Assembly (NCBI GenBank): GCA_024691765.1
Contig: JAILNI010000011.1
Span: 1-46,320 of the forward strand
Direction of reading: 5' to 3'
DNA: 46,320 bases
Source: Bacteroidales bacterium
Lineage (GTDB): Bacteria; Bacteroidota; Bacteroidia; Bacteroidales; UBA932
The notes under the pieces were generated by a model. The model saw only the letters and a program-made list of their open reading frames with translations, was not told where the DNA came from and did no database searches. The stretch's first letter is position 1. Every line of letters starts with the position of its first letter. The translations under genes were made by a program, and so were the position numbers. Positions 38,406 to 46,320 of this stretch are shown piece by piece.

Positions 38406-39859
38406 ACTGGAGCACGGTCAGCAGGAATGTAGGGTACGCCCTTCTGGTGGACGCGCTCTTCATGCTCCTGTCCATGTTGATAGCCGCATTCGATCCGGCC
38501 GACACGGCCCTGGGCCCGCTGGCAGTCAGTTTTCTTCTGACCTTCATAGTCGGAATCTTCCCATTTATCTTCGTTAAAAAGACTTCGGCTATCTCGACGC
38601 GGGAAGGGTATGTCATCATAACCCTTTCCTGGCTGCTTTCGTTCATTTTCGGAATGCTGCCATATGCCCTGTGGGGCGGCCCCTTCAATGTGATAAACGC
38701 ATGGTTTGAAAGCGTGAGCGGCTTCACGACCACAGGAGCGTCCATACTGTCCGACATAGAATCGCTTCCCAAGGCTCTTCTTTTCTGGCGAAGCAGCACC
38801 CATTTCATAGGAGGCTTGGGAGTCGTGGTTTTCCTTCTTCTGCTGATTCCCGGTGCCAGCCAGATGAAACTGCGTCTGACGAATCTGGAACTCTCATCCC
38901 TGTCCAAGGATGAATATCACGCGAGGGCCAACCGTACGGTTTATATCTTCACCTACGTGTATCTGGGCCTGTTCGTGGCGAGTTTCCTCAGCTACATGCT
39001 TGCCGGTATGGGCCCCTTCGATGCGGTGAACCATGCGTTCAGCGTAAGCGCTACCGGTGGATTCAGCACCAGGAACAACAGCATCGCAGGCTTCGGGAGC
39101 AACGCAATCTCGATCATTACCATGGTGTTCATGTTCCTTTCGAGCATACACTTCGGAATAATCTGGCTCGCGATAGTAAGACGCAGCCTCAAGCCACTCA
39201 AGAACGAGGTCCTCGGCTTCTATGCCGGATATCTTGTCGTGTTTACGGTAGTCTCAGCATTCTCCCTCAAACTGAGCGGAGTCAGTTCAGGCTGGGGCGC
39301 CGCCTTCCTGGACGGTGGTTTCCAGATACTGAGTTACGCCTCCACGACAGGTCTGGCTACGGCCGACAACGCTGCTTTCCCGCCTCTGGTGGTAATGCTG
39401 ATGATGCTCGGGGGCGCCGTCTGCGGCATGGCGGGAAGTACGACAGGTGGTATCAAGAGCGACCGCCTGCTGCTCCTTGTCAAGGGCGTAAAGGCTCGTC
39501 TGCACGCATCACTCCATCCTTCAAGCGTGACGGAGATTAAACTGTCCGGACGCAACATAAGCACCGAGGACATCTATCCTCATGCAATCTATATCGCCCT
39601 CTTCGTGCTTCTGTGGATCATTTCCATCGTTCTTGTGCTCCTGAGCGGCGTAAACAGCCACGAGGCCATGATGGCTACGCTGAGTTCGCTGAGCAACGTG
39701 GGCCCGGCGACGGGCGAACTCGGTACTTTCGGCAACTTCGGCGCCCAGCCCGCGTTCGCCAAGTTCGTCTACACTCTCGACATGTTCCTCGGCCGCGTTG
39801 AAATCTATCCTCTGCTTGCCGTGGGTTCCCTCCTTTTTGCTAAGGAAAGGAGGCGTTGA
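38402..39859 (+). CDS. trkH: TrkH-family potassium uptake channel subunit
   Basis: The 485-residue membrane protein has the four repeated half-membrane pore segments of Trk/Ktr/HKT channels: SVSGFTTTGASIL (about 100-112), SVSATGGFSTRNNS (about 213-226), SYASTTGLATAD (about 314-325) and SLSNVGPATGELG (about 429-441). The Gly of each selectivity filter is visible. Ten or so hydrophobic helices surround them. KAGSTTGGIKSDRL-like GMAGSTTGGIKSDRLL occurs near 346. It imports K+ with a cytoplasmic TrkA-type ring, which is not encoded next door. The gene overlaps the preceding sensor-like gene by 4 nt and the helicase gene starts 1 nt later. Confidence 0.95.
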   Translation: MNWSTVSRNVGYALLVDALFMLLSMLIAAFDPADTALGPLAVSFLLTFIVGIFPFIFVKKTSAISTREGYVIITLSWLLSFIFGMLPYALWGGPFNVINAWFESVSGFTTTGASILSDIESLPKALLFWRSSTHFIGGLGVVVFLLLLIPGASQMKLRLTNLELSSLSKDEYHARANRTVYIFTYVYLGLFVASFLSYMLAGMGPFDAVNHAFSVSATGGFSTRNNSIAGFGSNAISIITMVFMFLSSIHFGIIWLAIVRRSLKPLKNEVLGFYAGYLVVFTVVSAFSLKLSGVSSGWGAAFLDGGFQILSYASTTGLATADNAAFPPLVVMLMMLGGAVCGMAGSTTGGIKSDRLLLLVKGVKARLHASLHPSSVTEIKLSGRNISTEDIYPHAIYIALFVLLWIISIVLVLLSGVNSHEAMMATLSSLSNVGPATGELGTFGNFGAQPAFAKFVYTLDMFLGRVEIYPLLAVGSLLFAKERRR

Positions 39860-39860
39860 G

Positions 39861-41300
39861 ATGCTGTCCCGCACCGATTTCCTCTATTCTGAATTCTCAA
39901 AACGCCTCGCGGTGGAGGCCACACCCTGTCAGGACCGCTTCCTCAAATCGGCTGCCTCTTTCATAACGGGAGACGACGCCGACATCATGGTGGTCAACGG
40001 CTATGCCGGTACGGGCAAGACTACGGCCGTATCCGCCATTGTGGGAACTCTCTCAAGCCTGGGCCTGAAGACGGTACTGCTGGCTCCCACCGGCCGCGCT
40101 GCGAAAGTGCTCTCCGAAATCTGCAGCCGGCCTGCGTATACCATTCACAAGCATATCTACCGCCAGCGTTCCGTGGGAGACGACGGTTTCGGACAGTTCA
40201 ACCTGGCCCCCAACAAAGCCAGGAATACGCTGTTTGTCGTAGATGAAGTATCCCTGATTGGCATAGACGAGTCCGCATCCGCGAATTCATCTGCCGAGTT
40301 CGGCAGCGGGAACCTGCTGTCGGACCTCGTTCAGTTCGTCAGGGCGGGGATAGACTGTCGCCTGCTGATGCTCGGGGATTCAGCCCAGCTGCCGCCGGTC
40401 GGCCTTGAGGCGTCTCCGGCCCTTTCGAAAGAATTCATGGATGCGTTCGGGGGAGTCTGTTACGAGACCCTTACGACCGTGGTGCGCCAGGCCCGCGAAT
40501 CCGGCATACTTCACAATGCCACGCTTCTCAGGAACCTCATTTCCGATGCGGCACCCGACGATACCTTCGATTCCCTCAAACTCGAAACGGACGGCTTCGA
40601 CGACATCTGCCGCGTCTCTGGAGACGCCCTCATCGAAACCCTTTCGGACGCATACGGAAACTGGGGCGACGACTCCGTTACGGTACTCTGCCGCTCGAAC
40701 AAGAGGGCTATTCGTTACAATGCCGGCATCCGTTCGACAGTTCAGTACAAGGAAGACCGTCTGGTGCACGGCGACAGGCTGATGATAGTGAAGAACTGCT
40801 ACCAGTTCGTGGATGGAATAGAGGGGATGGACTACATAGCCAACGGCGACATCGCAGACCTTCTGCGCATAGGGAACTATGAAGACCGCTACGGCCTGCA
40901 TTTCGCCGACGCGAGCCTGTCTTTCCCTGATTACGACGGCGCCGTGGTGAAGGCCAAGGTCTGCCTGGACACCCTCGACAGCGAGTCGGCCTCGCTTACT
41001 TACGAACAGCAGAATGCGCTCTATCACGGAGTTTCGGAGGACTACGCCGACATCAAGGGCAAAAAGGCCCGATACGACAAAGTGCGTGAAGATCCCTACT
41101 ACAATGCGCTTCAGCTCAAATACGCCAATGCGATAACCGCACACAAGAGCCAGGGCGGACAGTGGGACTGCGTCTTCATCGACTGCCCCTTCTGGCAGCC
41201 CGAGCAGACCCTGGACGACCTCAAATGGCTCTACACCGCCATTACACGTGCGGTGAAAAAAGTATATCTGATCAATTTCCCGGACCGCTTCTTCAAATGA
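39861..41300 (+). CDS. RecD-like superfamily 1 DNA helicase
   Basis: The 479-residue protein is a compact SF1B helicase: Walker A VVNGYAGTGKTTAVS (about 44-58), motif Ia LLAPTGRAAKVL (about 71-82), Walker B TLFVVDEVSLIG, motif III LMLGDSAQLPPVGL, and a C-terminal UvrD_C_2-type segment with ITAHKSQGGQWDCVFID (about 421-437) and LYTAITRAVKKVYLIN (about 457-472). It has no N-terminal RecB-binding region, so it is stand-alone and not RecBCD. I chose ATG 39861 because it directly follows the trkH stop; GGAGG at 39849-39853 is a possible Shine-Dalgarno, unusual here. It overlaps the DPP IV gene by 4 nt. Confidence 0.9.
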   Translation: MLSRTDFLYSEFSKRLAVEATPCQDRFLKSAASFITGDDADIMVVNGYAGTGKTTAVSAIVGTLSSLGLKTVLLAPTGRAAKVLSEICSRPAYTIHKHIYRQRSVGDDGFGQFNLAPNKARNTLFVVDEVSLIGIDESASANSSAEFGSGNLLSDLVQFVRAGIDCRLLMLGDSAQLPPVGLEASPALSKEFMDAFGGVCYETLTTVVRQARESGILHNATLLRNLISDAAPDDTFDSLKLETDGFDDICRVSGDALIETLSDAYGNWGDDSVTVLCRSNKRAIRYNAGIRSTVQYKEDRLVHGDRLMIVKNCYQFVDGIEGMDYIANGDIADLLRIGNYEDRYGLHFADASLSFPDYDGAVVKAKVCLDTLDSESASLTYEQQNALYHGVSEDYADIKGKKARYDKVREDPYYNALQLKYANAITAHKSQGGQWDCVFIDCPFWQPEQTLDDLKWLYTAITRAVKKVYLINFPDRFFK

Positions 41301-43105
41301 AAAGGACAGCCTCACTTTCAATCCTTCTGCTTACGGCCCTGACGCTCGCGGCCCAGCCTTCGGAAGAGAACCACCTCTGGGCGCCGGATTCGTCGTACTG
41401 CGCCTATAATCTCGGAGGCGACCTGTACCTGCGCAGCAGGGCCGGGGAAGTGCTAAGGCTGACTGCAGACGGGAGCGAAACCACCCTGAACGGCTACAGT
41501 TCGTGGGTTTATTTCGAAGAGATATTCGGTCGTCCCAGGCATCACCGTTCCTTCTGGTGGAGCCCGGATTCGAAAAAGCTTGCGTTCTACAGTTACGACG
41601 ATTCGGTGGTGCCCATGTTCCCCATCTATTCGCCTGCAGGGCAGGACGGAACCCTTATCCGCACCCGTTATCCCAAGGCGGGGGAACCCAATCCCGGGGT
41701 GCGTATAGGATTCGTTGACCTTGGGAAAGCGCACTTCCGCAAGGGGCTTCTGAGGCAGAAGGACATAGTTTGGGCGGCGTTCGACTATTCCGTCGACGGC
41801 TACTTCGGAATTCCGTTCTGGGGGGCAGACAGCAGGCGTTTCTTCGTAGGACGCGAACCCCGTATACAGAACCGCTACGAGCTTTGGTCGGTAGACGTAT
41901 CCGACGGAAAGCCGGAATCCATTTACAAGGAGAGTTATCCAACCTGGGTCGACTGGCCACAGGACATGCTCTTCTCCGATGATGGGCTTTACATGGTGCG
42001 TGCCTTCGAAACAGGCTGGGAGCAGATTTATTTCCTGAGCTACGACGGTGCACGCTTCGAGCGCCTGACGGACGGCCCCAACTGGAAAGTACGTCTCATC
42101 CGCAGGGACCCGCTTGAAGGCGACATTTTTTTCACCGCCCAGAGGGATTCAAGGATACGCAGCACGCTGTACAGACTCTCCCAGGACGGTAGGATAAGCG
42201 CCGTCACGCCCTTGGATTACAACGTGGACAAGGTGGAGATAAGCACGGATTGCAAAAACATTTCGGCGAGGCTCTCAACGTGCCGCATACCGCCTTTCGA
42301 CTGGAAGGACGGGGTTTTCGAAGCCCCGGCGGAGCCGGACAGCCTCGCGCTTCCTCGTGCCGTGAGTATTAAAGCTGAAGACGGGCAGGAAATGTGGGCA
42401 GTAATTACTTTCCCGAAAGGTTTTGACTCCACAAAGGTGTACCCGGTACACATGGAAATCTACGGAGGCCCGGGCAACCAGTATGTGGTCGACCGCTGGC
42501 GCCGCCCGCAGCAGTGGTGGAGCGAACAGGGTATCATACACATGGTAGCGGATTCCAGGGTTTCCGGGCATTCCGGCAGGGCCGGCACCGACCTCGATTA
42601 CAAGGATCTTACGACAACCCCCGTGAAGGACTTCTGCACCTGGGCTGAATGGATCAAATCCCGTTCATGGGCAGGCAGGATAGGCGTGGAGGGCTTCTCC
42701 TTCGGAGGTACGAATACGGCGCTGCTTCTGCTTGACCATTCTGACCTCTTCTGCTGCGGTATCGCCGGCGGGGGAGTGTACGACTGGATGCTCTACGACA
42801 CCCATTATGCAGAGCGCTTCATGAGTACCCCGGAAGACAATCCGGCAGGGTACGCCGACAGGGTGCTGGACCACGTGAAGAACTATCCCGGCGACGGCTC
42901 AGTCATGCTCCGTCTAACACACGGTACGGGAGACGACAACGTTCACTTCCAGAGCACCCTTCAACTCATAGATGCATTGCAGAGGGAAGGGAAGCAGTTC
43001 GAACTCATGATATATCCCGACGGCAAGCACGGCTATCGCGGAAAACAGGCCGAGCATTCATGGGAAAGCGACAAGTTATTTTGGATCAAATACTTAAAAC
43101 AATAA
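41297..43105 (+). CDS. Dipeptidyl peptidase IV-type S9 peptidase
   Basis: The 602-residue exported enzyme has a signal peptide (1-20, ending TLAAQP), a DPP IV beta-propeller (about 25-360), and an alpha/beta-hydrolase domain. The catalytic triad is Ser468 in GFSFGG, Asp546 in HGTGDDNVHF and His578 in GKHGYR. The Glu pair for N-terminal binding is probably in YFEEIFGR (about 71-78). It removes N-terminal dipeptides, usually after Pro or Ala, and is well represented in Bacteroidales periplasm. At 602 residues it is shorter than typical DPP IV (about 720-750), with a smaller propeller. The ATG overlaps the helicase stop (ATGA). Confidence 0.92.
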   Translation: MKRTASLSILLLTALTLAAQPSEENHLWAPDSSYCAYNLGGDLYLRSRAGEVLRLTADGSETTLNGYSSWVYFEEIFGRPRHHRSFWWSPDSKKLAFYSYDDSVVPMFPIYSPAGQDGTLIRTRYPKAGEPNPGVRIGFVDLGKAHFRKGLLRQKDIVWAAFDYSVDGYFGIPFWGADSRRFFVGREPRIQNRYELWSVDVSDGKPESIYKESYPTWVDWPQDMLFSDDGLYMVRAFETGWEQIYFLSYDGARFERLTDGPNWKVRLIRRDPLEGDIFFTAQRDSRIRSTLYRLSQDGRISAVTPLDYNVDKVEISTDCKNISARLSTCRIPPFDWKDGVFEAPAEPDSLALPRAVSIKAEDGQEMWAVITFPKGFDSTKVYPVHMEIYGGPGNQYVVDRWRRPQQWWSEQGIIHMVADSRVSGHSGRAGTDLDYKDLTTTPVKDFCTWAEWIKSRSWAGRIGVEGFSFGGTNTALLLLDHSDLFCCGIAGGGVYDWMLYDTHYAERFMSTPEDNPAGYADRVLDHVKNYPGDGSVMLRLTHGTGDDNVHFQSTLQLIDALQREGKQFELMIYPDGKHGYRGKQAEHSWESDKLFWIKYLKQ

Positions 43106-43110
43106 CACTT

Positions 43111-44757
43111 ATGAAGGAATTTGAAATTAAAGCCAAACAGTGGCTGGAAGGCGATTTCGACGAGGCAACCAAAGCTGAAATACGGGAACTCCAGAAGAAC
43201 CCGGCGGCGCTTGAGGATGCCTTCTACCGCAACCTTGAATTCGGTACGGGCGGCCTTCGCGGTACCATGGGAGTGGGTACCAACCGCATGAACAAGTACA
43301 CGGTGGGCATGGCCACCCAGGGACTTGCTAACTACATGAAATCCAAGGTCGAAGGGCCGCTCAGCGTGTGCATCTCATACGACTCGCGCAACAATTCCCA
43401 CGACTTCGCGAAGATAGCCGCCGACGTGTTCAGCGCCAACGGCATCAAGGTATATCTCTTTACAGAGATTCATCCCGTGCCGCTCATGAGTTACTCTGTC
43501 CGTTACAAAAAGGCCAACTGCGGAGTGATGATTACGGCGTCGCACAATCCTAAGGAGTACAACGGTTACAAGGTGTTCTGGAACGACGGAGCACAGATAA
43601 CGGCCCCTGTCGATAAGGAAATAGTGGCCGAAGTCGGTAAGATTTCCGATCCTTCCCAGGTGAAGTTCAAGGGCAATCCCGACCTCGTCGAGCCGATGGG
43701 ACGCGAAATCGACGAGGCTTACAAGAAGGACATCTACACCCTCATGCTCTCGCCCGAATCCAGGAAGCGCCATGCCGACATGAAGATAGTCTACACCCCG
43801 CTTCACGGCTGCGGCGTGCGCATAGTTCCCGAGTGCCTGGACATGCTGGGCTTTAAAAACGTCCACAGCGTGAAGGAACAGCAGCCCTCCGACGGCAATT
43901 TCCCCACAGTGGCGTCTCCCAATCCGGAAGAGCCGGCCGCCCTCAGGATGGGCATGGAACTCGCCGATTCGATAGGGGCGGACATAGTCATGGGAACCGA
44001 TCCCGATGCCGACCGCATGGGTATCGCCGTTCGCAACGATGAAGGCAAGATGGTGCTGTTCAACGGCAACCAGACCGCCTCTATGCTCACTTACTACATC
44101 CTTACCCGCTGGAAGGAACTCGGCAAGCTCTCTCCGAAGGCCTATGTGGTGAAAACCATAGTCACGACTCCCCTGATTGCAGATATCGCGAAGAGTTTCG
44201 GTATCGAGTGCTTCGACGTGCTGACCGGATTCAAGTATATCGCCGAAGTGGTGAAGCGCAACGAAGGCAAGAGGGTGTTCATCTGCGGCGGAGAGGAGAG
44301 TTTCGGCTTCAACGTAGGCGAATTCGTCCGCGACAAGGATGCTCCCATCTACTGCTGCATGGTGGCGGAATGCGCCGCATGGGCGGCAGACCAGGGCCTG
44401 AGCCTCTACCAGCTGATGCAGCGCATCTATTCTGAATACGGCTATCGCAAGGAGGGCCTCGTGAGCGTGGTGCGCAAGGGTGTCAGCGGAGCCCAGGAGA
44501 TTGCGGACATGATGTCGCGTTTCCGCAGCGAACCGCCGAAAGACCTTGCCGGAAAGCCGGTAGTGAGGGTTATCGACTATAATGAACCCGAGAAGACGGG
44601 CCTTCCCAAGAGCAACGTGCTTCAGTTCTTCGATGCCGAGGGCGAGGTGGTTACCGTGCGTCCTTCGGGAACGGAACCGAAGATAAAGTTCTACTTCGGG
44701 GCAAAAGGCGCCGACGCAGACGCCCGCATCGAGAGCCTCAAAGAGCAGTTTGCATAG
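43111..44757 (+). CDS. Phosphoglucomutase/phosphomannomutase (PGM2-type)
   Basis: The 548-residue enzyme has the alpha-D-phosphohexomutase motifs in order: LEFGTGGLRGTMG near the N-terminus, the phosphoserine loop TASHNP (Ser144), the Mg2+-binding DPDADR (about 297-302), the sugar-recognition loop GGEESFGF (about 394-401) and the phosphate-binding RPSGTEPK near 520. It interconverts hexose 1- and 6-phosphates and so supplies sugar nucleotides for glycans and glycogen. I chose ATG 43111, 5 nt after the DPP IV stop; an in-frame earlier ATG lies within that gene. The last 20 nt overlap nth on the other strand. Confidence 0.95.
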   Translation: MKEFEIKAKQWLEGDFDEATKAEIRELQKNPAALEDAFYRNLEFGTGGLRGTMGVGTNRMNKYTVGMATQGLANYMKSKVEGPLSVCISYDSRNNSHDFAKIAADVFSANGIKVYLFTEIHPVPLMSYSVRYKKANCGVMITASHNPKEYNGYKVFWNDGAQITAPVDKEIVAEVGKISDPSQVKFKGNPDLVEPMGREIDEAYKKDIYTLMLSPESRKRHADMKIVYTPLHGCGVRIVPECLDMLGFKNVHSVKEQQPSDGNFPTVASPNPEEPAALRMGMELADSIGADIVMGTDPDADRMGIAVRNDEGKMVLFNGNQTASMLTYYILTRWKELGKLSPKAYVVKTIVTTPLIADIAKSFGIECFDVLTGFKYIAEVVKRNEGKRVFICGGEESFGFNVGEFVRDKDAPIYCCMVAECAAWAADQGLSLYQLMQRIYSEYGYRKEGLVSVVRKGVSGAQEIADMMSRFRSEPPKDLAGKPVVRVIDYNEPEKTGLPKSNVLQFFDAEGEVVTVRPSGTEPKIKFYFGAKGADADARIESLKEQFA

Positions 44758-45382
44758 CGCACCAGTCCTTCAGGGGACAGGCGGCGCACTTTGGGGCCCG
44801 GGCGGTGCAGATGTAACGCCCGTGCAACAGGAGCCAGTGATGGGCCAGGGGCCTGTCGGCAGGCTTGATATGACGCTCCAGGTCGTTTTCCACGGCCAGG
44901 GGCGTCTTCCCTTTGGAGAGCCCCAGCCTGTGTGATACCCGGAAAACGTGGGTGTCCACTGCAATTACAGGGTTGTTGCTCAGGATGGCAGTAACCACAT
45001 TGGCGGTTTTTCTGCCAGCGCCCGGAAGTGACATGATATCGTCGAGCCCGGAAGGAATCTGCCCGTCGAAATCGCGCATCACCTTGCGTGCCATGGCCAC
45101 GAGGTTGCGGGCCTTGTTGTTTGGATAGGAAACGCTTTTGATGTAGGGGAGTACTTCCTCCGGCGTTGCGAGAGCCAGGGCGTCGACTATGGGATAGGCT
45201 GCAAACAGGGCGGGGGTGACCTGGTTTACCCTTTTGTCGGTGCACTGGGCGCTCAGGATTACTGAGACCAGCAGCTCATAGGGATTGCGGAAAACGAGTT
45301 CCGAAGACTGTTCACCGACGTTTTCGCGGAAATAGTCAAGTATCCTGCGGTATCTCTCCGCAATGGGCATTCGTGCGGCCAT
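44738..45382 (-). CDS. nth: Endonuclease III (DNA glycosylase/AP lyase)
   Basis: The 214-residue enzyme removes oxidised pyrimidines from DNA and nicks the abasic site. It has the helix-hairpin-helix LPGAGRKTANVVTAI with the catalytic Lys, AVDTHVFRVSHRL with the catalytic Asp, and the [4Fe-4S] cysteines in CTARAPKCAACPLKDWC (spacing 6-2-5) near the C-terminus. Length and motif order match E. coli Nth. I chose ATG 45382, 2 nt from the stop of the FtsE-like gene. The two genes are co-transcribed. It overlaps the mutase gene by 20 nt. Confidence 0.97.
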   Translation of the reverse strand: MAARMPIAERYRRILDYFRENVGEQSSELVFRNPYELLVSVILSAQCTDKRVNQVTPALFAAYPIVDALALATPEEVLPYIKSVSYPNNKARNLVAMARKVMRDFDGQIPSGLDDIMSLPGAGRKTANVVTAILSNNPVIAVDTHVFRVSHRLGLSKGKTPLAVENDLERHIKPADRPLAHHWLLLHGRYICTARAPKCAACPLKDWCAMQTAL

Positions 45383-45384
45383 CG

Positions 45385-46089
45385 TCAGATAGTGAGGGCA
45401 AGTTCTATGACTTCGTCGTTGCGCGTTTCGACGCAGCTTTCCTCCTTGCACACGAATACGCGGCCGGGATACTTTTCGAAGATCTCCCTGTTGTGGGTGA
45501 CGATTATGAAGGCCGTTCCCTTTTCCCTGTTGAGCGAAGTGAGGAGTTTCATTATGCCGTCGGCCGTTTCCCTGTCGAGGTTGCCGGTGGGCTCGTCTGC
45601 CAGTATGATTTCCGGTTCGTTGAGTATGGCACGCGCTATCGCCGCCCTCTGCTGTTCGCCTCCGGAAAGCTGGTGGGGCATCTTGTGGGCCTTGGTTGTG
45701 AGCCCTGTCGCCTCGAGCACTTCGTCGATGCGTTTGTATATGGCGGCCTTGTCTTTCCATCCGGTACTGCGCAGCACGAACTCCAGATTGTCGCTGATGC
45801 TGCGGTCCATAAGGAGCCTGAAATCCTGGAAGACGACGCCTATCCTTCGGCGGAGCGCCTGTATGTCCCTTGGACGTATCCCTTCGAGCGTGAAACAGCA
45901 GGCCTGGCCGTGCCCTCCGCCGAGGCGGTTCTCAGCAATAATGCTGCGGATTATGGATGTTTTGCCGGTGCCAACGCGGCCCACTATATACACGAAGTCT
46001 CCCTTTGAAACCGACATGTCCAGGGCATGCACTACGACGTTGTCGCCGCCCATTATGTCGGCCTTTTCAAAAAGTACGAGATTGTCCAT
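45385..46089 (-). CDS. ftsE: FtsE-like ABC ATPase
   Basis: The 234-residue ATPase has Walker A GRVGTGKTS (about 37-45, with Arg-Val where Pro-Ser is usual), Q-loop IGVVFQDFRLLMDRSI, signature LSGGEQQRAAIARAI, Walker B IILADEPTGNLD and H-loop THN. RRIGVVFQDFRLL and EPTGNLD are typical of FtsE, which with FtsX activates cell-wall hydrolases at division. No ftsX is seen within the window; in related genomes it is often adjacent or distant. I chose ATG 46089 because the TATATTTG promoter (46120-46113) lies inside the longer open frame, ruling out the start at 46134. nth follows after 2 nt. Confidence 0.85.
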   Translation of the reverse strand: MDNLVLFEKADIMGGDNVVVHALDMSVSKGDFVYIVGRVGTGKTSIIRSIIAENRLGGGHGQACCFTLEGIRPRDIQALRRRIGVVFQDFRLLMDRSISDNLEFVLRSTGWKDKAAIYKRIDEVLEATGLTTKAHKMPHQLSGGEQQRAAIARAILNEPEIILADEPTGNLDRETADGIMKLLTSLNREKGTAFIIVTHNREIFEKYPGRVFVCKEESCVETRNDEVIELALTI

Positions 46090-46112
46090 TTCTTTGTGAA
46101 TAACTTCCTCTG

Positions 46113-46150
46113 CAAATATACGCAAATCCTCCATTTTTTTGTTAAATTTG
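46113..46150. promoter_or_regulatory. Divergent promoter boxes for ftsE-nth and the exported protein
   Basis: The minus strand at 46120-46113 reads TATATTTG and sets the ftsE start downstream of it. The plus strand at 46143-46150 reads TAAATTTG, 27 nt before the ATG at 46178. Confidence 0.65.
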
Positions 46151-46177
46151 TAAGATTATAAGAATTCGAAGGCGAAT

Positions 46178-46320
46178 ATGAAAGGAAAAGCAATATATCT
46201 GTCTGTCCTGCTGATAGTTACGCTGTCTGCAAGCCTCGGCGCCCAAAACCCGCCGCAAAGCTTCAGGGAAGCAGTGATTCTCTACGAGCAGGGCGCATAC
46301 GGCAAGGCCCGTGCGATTTT
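46178..46320 (+). CDS. Exported protein, 5' part only (TPR-like start)
   Basis: Forty-seven codons are visible before the window ends. They encode a signal peptide (MKGKAIYLSVLLIVTLSASL, then GAQNPP) followed by SFREAVILYEQGAYGKARAIF, which has the spacing of a tetratricopeptide repeat helix pair (Tyr-x-x-Gly-x-Tyr-x-x-Ala). TPR proteins with such starts serve in outer-membrane assembly or as YbgF-type partners. The rest is needed to decide. A TAAATTTG promoter box lies 27 nt upstream. Confidence 0.75.
   Translation, partial: MKGKAIYLSVLLIVTLSASLGAQNPPQSFREAVILYEQGAYGKARAI

Noticed and set aside
39861..41300. RecD subunit of RecBCD
   Set aside because: Too short, no recB or recC nearby, and no N-terminal RecB-binding region.

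Overview
The window is a gene-dense chromosomal segment (roughly 55% GC by eye) from a member of the Bacteroidota, most likely order Bacteroidales. The clues are the TAnnTTTG (-7) promoters, the lack of Shine-Dalgarno sequences before most starts, a 286-residue primary sigma factor of the Bacteroides type, a paired glsB/glsA glycine-lipid locus, a TPP riboswitch ahead of a TonB-dependent receptor, DPP IV, and a tmRNA whose tag reads GNSNYALAA. The genus is inference. Most of the window is housekeeping DNA. I see no CRISPR array, prophage or insertion sequence, and no clear new defence system.

Layout. 1-215: AT-richer DNA with a repeated 12-mer and a hairpin, then the rnpB promoter. 216-6604: RNase P RNA, glycine-lipid acyltransferases (minus strand), a glutaminyl cyclase lipoprotein, a TPP riboswitch with a thiamine-type TonB receptor, a DUF3108 protein and a tRNA-Thr(CGT) with damaged stems. 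6618-9901: an HD hydrolase, a LOG-family protein, and a dnaN/DEDDh-exonuclease pair. 10019-18322: a plus-strand run of HtrA protease, RpoD, ArgS, a small acidic protein, a CLC channel and Tex, facing tmRNA at 18323-18713. 18739-25096: surface-polysaccharide genes: a family 2 glycosyltransferase, a polyprenol-phosphate sugar transferase, a Wza-type export lipoprotein, a BY-kinase/Wzc-type chain-length regulator with a tyrosine-glycine tail, and a facing PHP-type tyrosine phosphatase that probably reverses the kinase. tRNA-Val and tRNA-Ser flank this block.

25443-29667 (minus): holA, an HsdR-N-like nuclease-fold protein, cca, a Xer recombinase and hpf in a tightly overlapping operon, followed by tRNA-Ser with its own promoter. 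29729-33601 (plus): an ABC-2 exporter pair and a 5'-nucleotidase-like lipoprotein with swapped domain order. 33598-36184: yicC and glnS, transcribed divergently. 36193-36353: a large folded palindromic element. 36360-37526: a ROK regulator. 37599-44757 (plus): a compact chain of a sensor-like membrane protein, TrkH, a RecD-like helicase, DPP IV and a phosphohexomutase. 44738-46089 (minus): nth and an ftsE-like ATPase. 46178 to the end: the start of an exported protein.

The points most worth checking are the promoters placed so close to start codons that leaderless mRNAs are expected, the degenerate tRNA-Thr, the permuted nucleotidase fusion, the tyrosine-glycine tail of the BY-kinase, the two hairpin-rich intergenic elements, and an 11-bp inverted repeat that includes the htrA start codon.
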